DNA of 6,686 bases from NCBI GenBank assembly GCA_964393895.1, contig CAYMWP010000188.1, positions 1-6,686 on the forward strand, in the 5' to 3' direction. The notes under the pieces were generated by a model that worked only from the letters and a program-made list of their open reading frames with translations, was not told the origin of the DNA and ran no database searches. Made by a program: the position numbers and the translations under genes. This document shows positions 1 through 5,415 of the stretch, piece after piece. Every line of letters begins with the position of its first letter. The stretch's first letter is position 1. Origin of the DNA: B4-G1 sp964393895 (GTDB taxonomy: Bacteria; Chloroflexota; Anaerolineae; B4-G1).

Positions 1-95
1 TGGCCTGGCATAGAATTCACCATAGTGGTCACGGATTACGCGAATGGTGAGTACTGAAATGAAATACACCCAAATCATAATTTACCGGTTACTAC

Positions 96-247
96 CTCGA
101 CAATGTCACATTTGTCATTGCGAGGGCGCGAAGCGCCCGAAGCAATCTCCGAACAGCGAAATGAGATTGCTTCGCCGCCTCTGGCGGCTCGCAATGACGG
201 GTAAAGTGGCTCAATGTGGCTCCTTGCTGAAATGTGACATTGTCGAG
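96..247. mobile_element. MITE-like non-autonomous element with 18-bp perfect terminal inverted repeats
   Basis: CTCGACAATGTCACATTT at 96-113 is the exact reverse complement of 230-247. Both ends are flanked by CTAC (92-95 and 248-251), which reads as a 4-bp target duplication. The same junctions also fit a TA duplication (93-94 and 249-250), with the element then running 95-248. Removing the element and one duplicate leaves GTTACTACTCA, and this 11-mer is present in reverse complement at 360-370, which supports the inferred empty site. There is no transposase or other coding content, so any movement would need an enzyme supplied in trans. A TA target would suit IS630/Tc1-mariner-type transposases, but the family cannot be fixed from one copy. 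The right interior (199-229) contains GTGGCTC twice, at 206-212 and 216-222. Confidence 0.7.
114..198. repeat. Four-arm palindromic repeat core (GTCATTGCGAG type)
   Basis: The 85-base core is built almost entirely from four perfect stems. GTCATTGCGAG (114-124) pairs with 188-198. GGGCGC/GCGCCC (124-129 with 133-138) encloses a GAA loop. GAAGCAATCTC (139-149) pairs with 163-173 around a 13-base loop. GCCGCC/GGCGGC (174-179 with 183-188) encloses TCT. Single-stranded DNA or RNA could fold as a four-way junction. From memory, sequences of the form CATTGCGAG...GAAGCAATCTC occur as dispersed intergenic repeats in many bacterial genomes, so it is probably one copy of a family. The core begins directly after the left terminal repeat of the surrounding MITE-like element, suggesting nesting or co-origin. 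It is not a tRNA: it lacks the T-loop consensus and an acceptor end. Confidence 0.8.
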
Positions 248-285
248 CTACTCAGCCTATGGTTACAGAGTTTCGCAGAGTGCTT

Positions 286-342
286 CACAGAGATACACAG
301 AGGAAAATCCGGTTTTTTGTCAGTCCTCTGTGATTCTCTGTG
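286..342. repeat. CACAGAG-type dispersed palindrome
   Basis: Bases 286-304 (CACAGAGATACACAGAGGA) and 324-342 form an inverted repeat matching at 17 of 19 positions, with a 19-base loop. On the left side CAGAG recurs at 266, 276, 288 and 298, close to one helical turn apart; on the right CTCTG occurs at 327 and 336. A second complementary pair, AATCCGGTTT (306-315) and AAACCGGGATT (346-356, one bulged base), is interleaved with the first. Repeats of this CACAGAGA/TCTCTGTG type are, from memory, common in intergenic DNA of environmental bacteria. No T-run follows the stem on the minus strand, so it does not look like an intrinsic terminator for the corrinoid gene. Confidence 0.6.
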
Positions 343-408
343 TCCAAACCGGGATTGCTTGAGTAGTAACATTTACCGTATCCAATCAGGCTGTCTGTTC
401 ACATTCCC

Positions 409-1053
409 TCACATTTCCAACAATCGCCTCACCACCCCCACCGCCTCGTTCGCGTTCTCGGCATAAGCGTCCGCGCCGATGGTCTGCGCCCAATCCGGGC
501 TGGTCGGTGCGCCGCCGACGACGACCACGACCCGCTCCCGCAGGCCGGCTTCCTTCAGCGCCTCGATGACCGCCTCCTGGTTACGCATCGTCGTCGTCAG
601 CAACGCCGAGAGTCCGACGACGTTGGCGCCGGCCTCTTTCACCCGCTCGACGAACTCGCCTGCGGTCACGTCCACCCCCAGGTCGTGCACCTTAAAGCCC
701 GAGGCGCTGAGCATCGTTCCCACCAGGCTCTTGCCGATCTCGTGGATGTCTCCCTCGACGGTGCCGATGACGACAGTGCCCAATACCTCTCGCTGCTCCT
801 GGCGCTCTATCAACACCGGCTCGAGCACCGCCATCGCCCCCTTCATCGCCTCGGCCGCCATCACCAGGTCGGGGATGAAATACTCGCCGCTCTCGTACTT
901 GTCGCCGACTATTTGCATAGCGGGGTTGAGTGCTTCGTCAATGGTGGTCAGCGGCGCTATGTCTGATTCCAGTGTCTGTGTCGCCAGTTCCCGCGCCTGA
1001 TCGGGTAATCCCTTGATGACGGCTTCTTCTAATTGTGTCAAAACTTGGGTCAT
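409..1053 (-). CDS. Corrinoid protein, methyltransferase cognate (MttC/MtbC/MtgC family)
   Basis: This 214-residue protein is the methyl carrier of a corrinoid-dependent methyltransferase system: its cobalamin accepts a methyl group from a substrate-specific methyltransferase and passes it to a second enzyme. Residues about 5-85 match the helical B12-binding cap domain, and residues about 92-205 the Rossmann-like B12-binding domain. The motif D102-I-H104-E-I-G107 supplies the histidine that is the lower cobalt ligand; S149-A-L151 and the GG at 180-181 are the other cofactor-contact positions. The length is normal for the family (about 210-220). The ATG has AAGGAG six bases upstream. It lies 41 bases after the MttB-like gene on the same strand, so the two are almost certainly co-transcribed and work as a pair. 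The protein is cytoplasmic. Substrate specificity is set by the methyltransferase and cannot be read here, so no gene symbol is given. Confidence 0.94.
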   Translation of the reverse strand: MTQVLTQLEEAVIKGLPDQARELATQTLESDIAPLTTIDEALNPAMQIVGDKYESGEYFIPDLVMAAEAMKGAMAVLEPVLIERQEQREVLGTVVIGTVEGDIHEIGKSLVGTMLSASGFKVHDLGVDVTAGEFVERVKEAGANVVGLSALLTTTMRNQEAVIEALKEAGLRERVVVVVGGAPTSPDWAQTIGADAYAENANEAVGVVRRLLEM

Positions 1054-1059
1054 CTCTGT

Positions 1060-1065
1060 CTCCTT
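1060..1065 (-). promoter_or_regulatory. Ribosome-binding site of the corrinoid protein gene
   Basis: The minus strand reads AAGGAG here, six bases before the ATG at 1053-1051. It fixes the start and shows that the gene is translated independently of the methyltransferase gene upstream. Confidence 0.85.
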
Positions 1066-1082
1066 GTGCGAATGTGCGCATT

Positions 1083-1104
1083 ACGAATTGTGAATCACGA
1101 ATTG
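1083..1104. repeat. Short ACGAATTG direct repeat across the gene junction
   Basis: ACGAATTG occurs at 1083-1090 and again at 1097-1104, separated by TGAATC. The second copy covers the stop codon and last codons of the MttB-like gene, so the methyltransferase C-terminus (…PSRNS) is partly encoded by repeat sequence. It resembles the ACGAATT/TGAATCACG spacer sequences that I recall from other environmental genomes. Function is unknown, and the repeat is short enough to be fortuitous. Confidence 0.4.
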
Positions 1105-2555
1105 CGGCTCGGCAGTTGATCCATCCCGGCGGCTTGGGCCGCTCGCAGGGTGATGGCTTCCAACTCGCGCTCGACCTCGGCCGGCAGCTCCTTGGGCTCG
1201 TAGGCGGCGATGACCTCCTCGACGCGCCGATGGGCGCGCTCGGCGGCATCCGGCCCACCCTTGGCCTCCCAGTCGCGGCGAAAGTCACGGTCCACCACCG
1301 GGCTGGGAATGAACAGTTCCTCGCGGAACCAGCGCCGCGTGTGCTCCGTGGTCAGGAAATTGCCCGCGTGCCCCACCTGGCGGACGATTTCCAGCGCCAG
1401 CGGCGTCTCCCGCTCGACCATCCCTTTCACCAGTCGCTTGGCCATCCCCACGATCTCGGCATCAATCGCCAGTTTTTCCAGGCTGAAGCAACTTTCAAAG
1501 TCGAGCATGCCGGGGCCAGAGATCATGTTGATGCCCGTCAGCGCCGCCATTGTCGCGCCGATGCCCGACTCAAACCCGCATTGAGTGTCCACGATCTTGG
1601 CGTCGGACATCCCCAGGTAGGCGTGGGTCGGCATCCCCAGGTACTTGCCCACCTCGGCGTAGGAGCAATCTATCATGATCGTCTCTATGGCGCCCATCGG
1701 GGTGGTGCCCGTGCGCATATCAAAGGCCGATGGTGAGCCGCCCCAGACGATGGGCGCGCCGGGGTTGACCAGTTGGTGGATGGTGACTCCGCTCAGACAC
1801 TCGGCGGCGTGCTGCACGACCGCGCCCAGGAGGGTCGCCGGGCCGGTGGCCCCCGTCAGCGGCATGCTGACCAATTCCGCCGGGATCCGGTACTGGGCGC
1901 AATCCATCAGGTTCTCGCAGGTGATGTCGGACCATAGCAGCGGTGGGGAGGGGCAGACGTCAAAGACAGCCCGGGGCTTTTCGGCCAGGGCTTTCTCGCT
2001 GCCGGTCTCTGCCACCAACAGATCCTTCATCACCGACCAGGTCTCGATGGCGAACGCGCCGGTGACGACCGGCTTGCGGGTGTGGAGGAGAACCAGGTAG
2101 AGCCGGTACAGGTCGGACACCTCCTGCGGAACGTCCGCGCAGACCAGGGACGTGGCGACGGCGTCTAGCGCGTCCAATCCATCGGCCAGCTTGATGAAAC
2201 GGACAAAGTCGGCCGTGACCGGCTCGCGCGAGCGCTTGGCGCCGTGGTCTATGATCTCGATGGCCGCCGATCCGGGGTCGAACTGTACGTCGTCGTCGCC
2301 ATAGTGCACGGCCGGTTGGCCGTCGGCGTCGTAGAGGTAAAAGGACGATGGGGCCGTCTCGACCGCCCGGTGGGCCAGTTCCGCCGGGATGCGGGCCACC
2401 TGGGTCTCGAAATTCACCTCGGCGCCGTGCTCGGCCAGAAGGCGCAGCGCGCGCTCCGAGTGAACGCGCACGCCGGGGGCCACCAACAGATCGTAGGCCT
2501 CCGAGACGACGCGCTCAATGGTCTCTCGAGGCAAAAATTGTATACGAGGTCGCAT
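1095..2555 (-). CDS. MttB-family (trimethylamine methyltransferase-like) corrinoid methyltransferase, non-pyrrolysine type
   Basis: The 486-residue product belongs to the MttB superfamily (COG5598), TIM-barrel enzymes that transfer a methyl group from a methylated amine to a cognate corrinoid protein. Recognisable stretches include the N-terminal segment with LLVAPGVRVHSERALRLLAEHG (about 23-44), the MPLTGATGPATLLGAVVQHAAE region (231-252), WGGSPSAFDMRTG (271-283) and GMPTHAYLGMSDAKIVDTQ (307-325). The length equals the family norm of about 480-495. Archaeal and some bacterial trimethylamine MttB enzymes need an in-frame amber codon for pyrrolysine; this frame has no amber codon, so it belongs with the non-pyrrolysine members. 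Characterised members of that kind act on glycine betaine, proline betaine, carnitine or gamma-butyrobetaine; which one applies here, or another quaternary amine, is unknown. I chose the start at 2555 because AAAGGAG lies 11 bases upstream; a longer frame to 2636 would add 27 residues drawn from a repeat. The corrinoid partner follows after 41 bases. Confidence 0.93.
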   Translation of the reverse strand: MRPRIQFLPRETIERVVSEAYDLLVAPGVRVHSERALRLLAEHGAEVNFETQVARIPAELAHRAVETAPSSFYLYDADGQPAVHYGDDDVQFDPGSAAIEIIDHGAKRSREPVTADFVRFIKLADGLDALDAVATSLVCADVPQEVSDLYRLYLVLLHTRKPVVTGAFAIETWSVMKDLLVAETGSEKALAEKPRAVFDVCPSPPLLWSDITCENLMDCAQYRIPAELVSMPLTGATGPATLLGAVVQHAAECLSGVTIHQLVNPGAPIVWGGSPSAFDMRTGTTPMGAIETIMIDCSYAEVGKYLGMPTHAYLGMSDAKIVDTQCGFESGIGATMAALTGINMISGPGMLDFESCFSLEKLAIDAEIVGMAKRLVKGMVERETPLALEIVRQVGHAGNFLTTEHTRRWFREELFIPSPVVDRDFRRDWEAKGGPDAAERAHRRVEEVIAAYEPKELPAEVERELEAITLRAAQAAGMDQLPSRNS

Positions 2556-2566
2556 AGCTGTTTTGA

Positions 2567-2573
2567 CTCCTTT
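2567..2573 (-). promoter_or_regulatory. Ribosome-binding site that sets the methyltransferase start
   Basis: The minus strand reads AAAGGAG, 11 bases before the ATG at 2555-2553. This decides against the longer in-frame start at 2636, whose extra residues are encoded by the hairpin repeat and lack similarity to the family. Confidence 0.8.
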
Positions 2574-2579
2574 GCGGTA

Positions 2580-2680
2580 AAAGTGATAGTGGGTCAGGCT
2601 TCCGAGCCCGAGAGCAGACTGGAAAGTCTGCTCCACGGGCTACTTTTGCCTCAACGCATTATTTCCCTGCAACTCACTTT
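2580..2680 (-). promoter_or_regulatory. Self-complementary 5' leader with a central hairpin, upstream of the methyltransferase
   Basis: Nested complementary arms close this stretch on itself. AAAGTGA (2580-2586) pairs with 2674-2680, AGGC (2596-2599) with 2648-2651, AGCCCG (2605-2610) with 2636-2641, and GAGCAGACT (2612-2620) perfectly with 2625-2633 around a GGAA loop. With the promoter at 2687-2715 the transcript would begin near 2680, so its first bases could pair with the bases directly before the ribosome-binding site. The central hairpin may instead be a dispersed GAGCAGACT/AGTCTGCTC repeat of the REP or MITE kind; this stem type looks familiar from other genomes. I see no B12-box consensus of a cobalamin riboswitch. 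There is no T-run, so it is unlikely to terminate comEC. Confidence 0.5.
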
Positions 2681-2686
2681 CAATAA

Positions 2687-2715
2687 AGTATAACTGGGAA
2701 TATCTTATTTGGCAA
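2687..2715 (-). promoter_or_regulatory. Sigma-70-type promoter for the methyltransferase and corrinoid gene pair
   Basis: On the minus strand, TTGCCA (2715-2710) is followed after exactly 17 bases by TATACT (2692-2687). Each hexamer differs from consensus at one or two positions and the spacing is optimal. The predicted transcription start is near 2680, giving a leader of about 125 bases. The local AT-rich composition stands out from the GC-rich surroundings. It implies that the pair can be transcribed independently of comEC, which ends 90 bases upstream of the -35 hexamer. Confidence 0.65.
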
Positions 2716-2804
2716 TCCGATCCGATCACCACACGAGAGCGCCAGGCACAGACGTTGGGGACAGTTCCCAGGCGTAAGGGCAAGAGGGGATTGCAGTATC
2801 TCCC

Positions 2805-5162
2805 TCAATTCTCCGTCTCTACCCACATCCGCGCCCCATCGCTGACGAGTTCGATCACTCCTTGCTCGTCGGTGCGGTAGACGGACAACTCGCCCAATCG
2901 CTCCAGTACATCGGCGCAGGGATGCCCAAAGCGATTTTCCGCCCCCACGCTGATGACGACCACTTCTGGTTCTACGGCGTCCAGAAACTCCTGGGTCGTC
3001 GAACTGCAACTGCCGTGATGGGCCGCCTTCAGCACCGTGCTCGCCAGCCCGACCCCCTGCGCTGCCAAGCGGCGCTCCACCTCCGCCTCAATGTCCCCCG
3101 GCAGCAACACCGATACCCGCCCATAGACCAGCCGCGTCACCACCGAGTTGTCGTTAGCATCTTCCAGCAACTCTGCCCCAGGATGCAGCACGGTCATCTC
3201 CAACCCCTCATCGAGCGCCAGCTCCAGCCCCGCTTCTCCCCGGTAAACGGCCGCTCCCTCCGACGCCAACAGTTGCAGCCAATACTCGTACACCTCGGAC
3301 TCGCGCTCCTGCTCGCGGTAGATCACCCTGTCTACCCGGTACCGTTCCAGCACTCCCACCAGCCCGGTGACGTGGTCAGAGTCTGGATGGGTGAGTATCA
3401 CCAAGTCCAGCGTGCGGTCCCAGAAAGGCATCTGTCGTCCCAGTTGAGAGAGCAAGATCGTCTCGCTGGGGCCGCCATCCACTAACACCTGCTTACCGGA
3501 GGGAGTCTGGATAAAGATGGCGTCCCCCTGTCCCACGTCGAGAAAGACGACGTGCAGGCGACCGTCGGGCAGGCTGCGCCAGGCAAAGAAGGCGAGTATC
3601 AACAGAACGCCAGCGCCGCCGGCGAGCACTTTGGCCTCCAGGCGAGAGGAGAACTTGGCCCACAACTCGCTGCGTCGCTGCCGGGTCTGCGCCAGCCACC
3701 AGGTGAGGGAACCCAGTAGAGCGTAATATGCCCACACCATCCAGCCCTCCATCTTGAGCGGTAGCGAGGCGAATGGCGCCCGCGCCGTCAGCCGCACCAT
3801 CTCGATAGTGAAGGTTAGGAACACCCAGGCCACCCAGCCGACGACTTGTCCCAGCGGCAAAAAGACCAACCCCAGCAACGTGGCAACGCCTCCCCAGATC
3901 ATGACGAACGACTGAACAGGCAGGATGAGAAAATTGGTGAGCAATGTCACCAGGGAAAGCCGCCCAAAGTAGTAAAGTATAATTCCGATGGTGGTAATTT
4001 GCGCCGCCAACGTGACGAGCAAGGCCTCGCTGATCAGGCCGACTATCTTGCGGGCGCGTTCGGCGGACGTAACCCGCGCCAACATCCGTTCGAAGGCTCT
4101 CTCCAATGGCTCCGCATAGAGCACCAGTCCAATCGTGGCGGCGAAACTGAGCAAAAAACCAACGTCCCACAAAGTGTAGGGGTTCCACGCCGTCATTCCG
4201 ATGGCGGCTGCGGCCAGGGAGACGGGGGCAAAGGTACCCCGCCTCAGATGCCGGCCCCACAGGTAGAGGATACCCATCAGCGCCGCCCGCACCACCGCCG
4301 CCGATGCGCCGACGAATATGGTGTAGACCACCACCCCCACGATGGCGACCCACACCGCCCGCCGCTCGTCGAACAGTCGCTCCGCCAGCCCGGCAAAGAT
4401 GCCAGAGATAATGGTAATGTTGAACCCCGAGATAGCGATGATGTGGGTCGTGCCGGTGGCGGCGAAATCCTCCATCAGATCGGCCGGGATGCCGGTCTCG
4501 ACACCCAGCAGGATGCCGGTCAGCAGCGCCGCCTGCGGCTCGGGCAAAATGCGGGCAATGACGGATTGGGCGTACCGTTTGAAGGCAAAGAGGTAGTACA
4601 GAAGCGGGTTGGCCTGGTTCTCGGCCAGCGGCGCGACGTGAGCGCGCTGGATCAGCGAGTGGATCCCCTGCCGGGCCAGGTACTCTTGGTAAGAGAACTC
4701 TTCAAAGACAGGCGGCATCTCCAGCAGCCCTTCGACCCGCACGCGGTCGCCGTAGTGACGCTGCGAATAACGCTCTGCCTTGACCAACACCAGCCCATCA
4801 ATGTCCAGCTCCGCGCCGTCGGGCAATGTCAGCCGTTCGGCCCGCACACGCAGGTTGGTGTAATAATCCCGCACGTCCGGCTCGCCCACCACGACGCCCT
4901 CCAGCGTCACCCAGCCGACGTCGTTGTAGGTCGCCAGGGAGGTCTCGTCGAAATGGGGGACAGCAAGGAGGAGGCGGCCCGCACCCAGGGCGAGCGCCAG
5001 CGTGCACAGTGCGCCCAGACGGACGCGACGGTCGTCCTGCCACAACAAGAGGCCCAAGCAGGCCACCAGACCGAGCGCGGGCAGCGCCTGCCAGGGCAGG
5101 TTGGCCGTATTGGCGAGCGAGATGCCCGCGAGCCAGGCGAGGGCCAGGTAAACGAGGAGCAC
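2805..5162 (-). CDS. comEC: ComEC/Rec2 DNA internalization competence protein
   Basis: This 785-residue integral membrane protein is the inner-membrane channel that takes up single-stranded DNA in natural transformation. Order of parts: N-terminal membrane helices (about 1-68), a soluble DUF4131/OB-like segment (about 70-180), the polytopic Competence domain (about 200-495) with the hallmark TGTTHIIAISGFNITI at 237-252, a further helix (about 513-527), and a C-terminal metallo-beta-lactamase-like domain (537-785). The latter shows FLDVGQGDA (540-548), VDGGP (561-565), HPDSDH (592-597), DNSVV (671-675), LLPGD (686-690), KAAHHGS (712-718) and NRFGHP (743-748). These are the metal-site and family signature positions of ComEC-type nuclease domains, so the domain looks intact. 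HPDSDH has Asp where many lactamase-fold enzymes have His, a variant usual in ComEC. The start is GTG, with AAAGGG eight bases upstream. No other competence gene is in the window, which is common for comEC. Confidence 0.95.
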   Translation of the reverse strand: MLLVYLALAWLAGISLANTANLPWQALPALGLVACLGLLLWQDDRRVRLGALCTLALALGAGRLLLAVPHFDETSLATYNDVGWVTLEGVVVGEPDVRDYYTNLRVRAERLTLPDGAELDIDGLVLVKAERYSQRHYGDRVRVEGLLEMPPVFEEFSYQEYLARQGIHSLIQRAHVAPLAENQANPLLYYLFAFKRYAQSVIARILPEPQAALLTGILLGVETGIPADLMEDFAATGTTHIIAISGFNITIISGIFAGLAERLFDERRAVWVAIVGVVVYTIFVGASAAVVRAALMGILYLWGRHLRRGTFAPVSLAAAAIGMTAWNPYTLWDVGFLLSFAATIGLVLYAEPLERAFERMLARVTSAERARKIVGLISEALLVTLAAQITTIGIILYYFGRLSLVTLLTNFLILPVQSFVMIWGGVATLLGLVFLPLGQVVGWVAWVFLTFTIEMVRLTARAPFASLPLKMEGWMVWAYYALLGSLTWWLAQTRQRRSELWAKFSSRLEAKVLAGGAGVLLILAFFAWRSLPDGRLHVVFLDVGQGDAIFIQTPSGKQVLVDGGPSETILLSQLGRQMPFWDRTLDLVILTHPDSDHVTGLVGVLERYRVDRVIYREQERESEVYEYWLQLLASEGAAVYRGEAGLELALDEGLEMTVLHPGAELLEDANDNSVVTRLVYGRVSVLLPGDIEAEVERRLAAQGVGLASTVLKAAHHGSCSSTTQEFLDAVEPEVVVISVGAENRFGHPCADVLERLGELSVYRTDEQGVIELVSDGARMWVETEN

Positions 5163-5170
5163 TGTGGCTA

Positions 5171-5176
5171 CCCTTT
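5171..5176 (-). promoter_or_regulatory. Ribosome-binding site supporting the GTG start of comEC
   Basis: The minus strand reads AAAGGG, eight bases before the GTG at 5162-5160. There is no ATG at the protein's N-terminus, and the first residues (MLLVYLALAWLAG) already form the first membrane helix expected for ComEC, so the GTG start is favoured. Confidence 0.7.
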
Positions 5177-5204
5177 GAACGTATCCACTCGAAAATCCGG
5201 GGAA

Positions 5205-5250
5205 AGAAGCCAGGTTCTCGTCGCTTGGCTTGCGGAAAAACCTGACTTCT
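5205..5250. repeat. AGAAGCCAGGTT inverted repeat upstream of comEC
   Basis: AGAAGCCAGGTT (5205-5216) pairs with AACCTGACTTCT (5239-5250) at 11 of 12 positions; the odd pair becomes a U-G wobble in minus-strand RNA. The loop is 22 bases. It sits 42 bases before the comEC start codon, so it would lie in the mRNA leader if transcription starts further upstream. It resembles dispersed AGAAACC(T/C)GGTTTCT-type palindromes that I recall from other bacterial genomes, which makes a repeat more likely than a dedicated regulator. Confidence 0.5.
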
Positions 5251-5340
5251 CACCCACCAAACCCTGGTCTACTGAAAAGATACTTGTGAACAAAATATCC
5301 TTCACATCTGGCATGGTATCAGTATGGTGCAACTTTGCCA

Positions 5341-5406
5341 GTGGTCAATGTGGAGACCACGCTCGGCCCGCCCCCGCCACCTCGTAGAGCGCGCCTCCAC
5401 GCGCGC
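5341..5406. repeat. Two adjacent short hairpins just downstream of rlmI
   Basis: GTGGTC (5341-5346) pairs with GACCAC (5355-5360) around an 8-base loop. GCGCGC (5389-5394) pairs with GCGCGC (5401-5406) around CTCCAC, only ten bases after the rlmI stop on the minus strand. The GC hairpin is well placed to slow transcription or protect the rlmI 3' end, but no T-run follows, so it is not a clear intrinsic terminator. The remainder of this 253-base spacer is an AT-richer stretch (about 5260-5335) where a comEC promoter could lie, although no hexamer pair with good spacing convinces me. Confidence 0.45.
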
Positions 5407-5415
5407 AGCGCGTTC

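Larger units (their letters stand above)
1..408. other. Gene-free repeat-rich spacer downstream of the corrinoid protein gene
   Basis: No credible gene is seen on either strand. The stretch holds a MITE-like element (96-247) with a four-arm palindromic core (114-198) and a second palindrome (286-342), each listed separately. Bases 1-91 show only a weak 7-bp dyad (TCACCAT at 17-23 and ATGGTGA at 44-50). Bases 343-408 contain GAGTAGTAAC at 361-370, an inverted copy of the sequence around the MITE insertion point. No stem followed by a T-run is visible after the corrinoid gene's stop codon, so no intrinsic terminator can be assigned on the minus strand. Confidence 0.75.

Noticed and set aside
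114..198. tRNA-like cloverleaf
   Set aside because: It has four stems, but the arm lengths, missing T-loop consensus and lack of an acceptor end exclude a tRNA; it is a palindromic DNA repeat.
286..342. Intrinsic terminator for the corrinoid gene
   Set aside because: The stem is long but is followed on the minus strand by AAGCACTCTG and not a T-run.
44..466. Plus-strand open frame of 140 codons
   Set aside because: It runs through both repeat elements and into the antisense of the corrinoid gene; its product is repeat-derived with no recognisable domain and no good start context.
1035..1736. Plus-strand open frame of 233 codons opposite the methyltransferase
   Set aside because: It is a mirror frame of a well-conserved gene, with low-complexity composition and no domain.
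2556..2636. Longer N-terminus for the MttB-like protein
   Set aside because: The extra 27 residues are encoded by the hairpin repeat, and AAAGGAG stands properly before the ATG at 2555.
2580..2680. Cobalamin riboswitch controlling the B12-dependent genes
   Set aside because: The leader is short and I find no B12-box-like conserved element; only simple nested stems are visible.
3846..5387. Long plus-strand open frame of 513 codons opposite comEC
   Set aside because: It is antisense to a convincing full-length comEC, is very rich in Gln, Arg, His and Gly as mirror frames of GC-rich genes are, and has no family resemblance.
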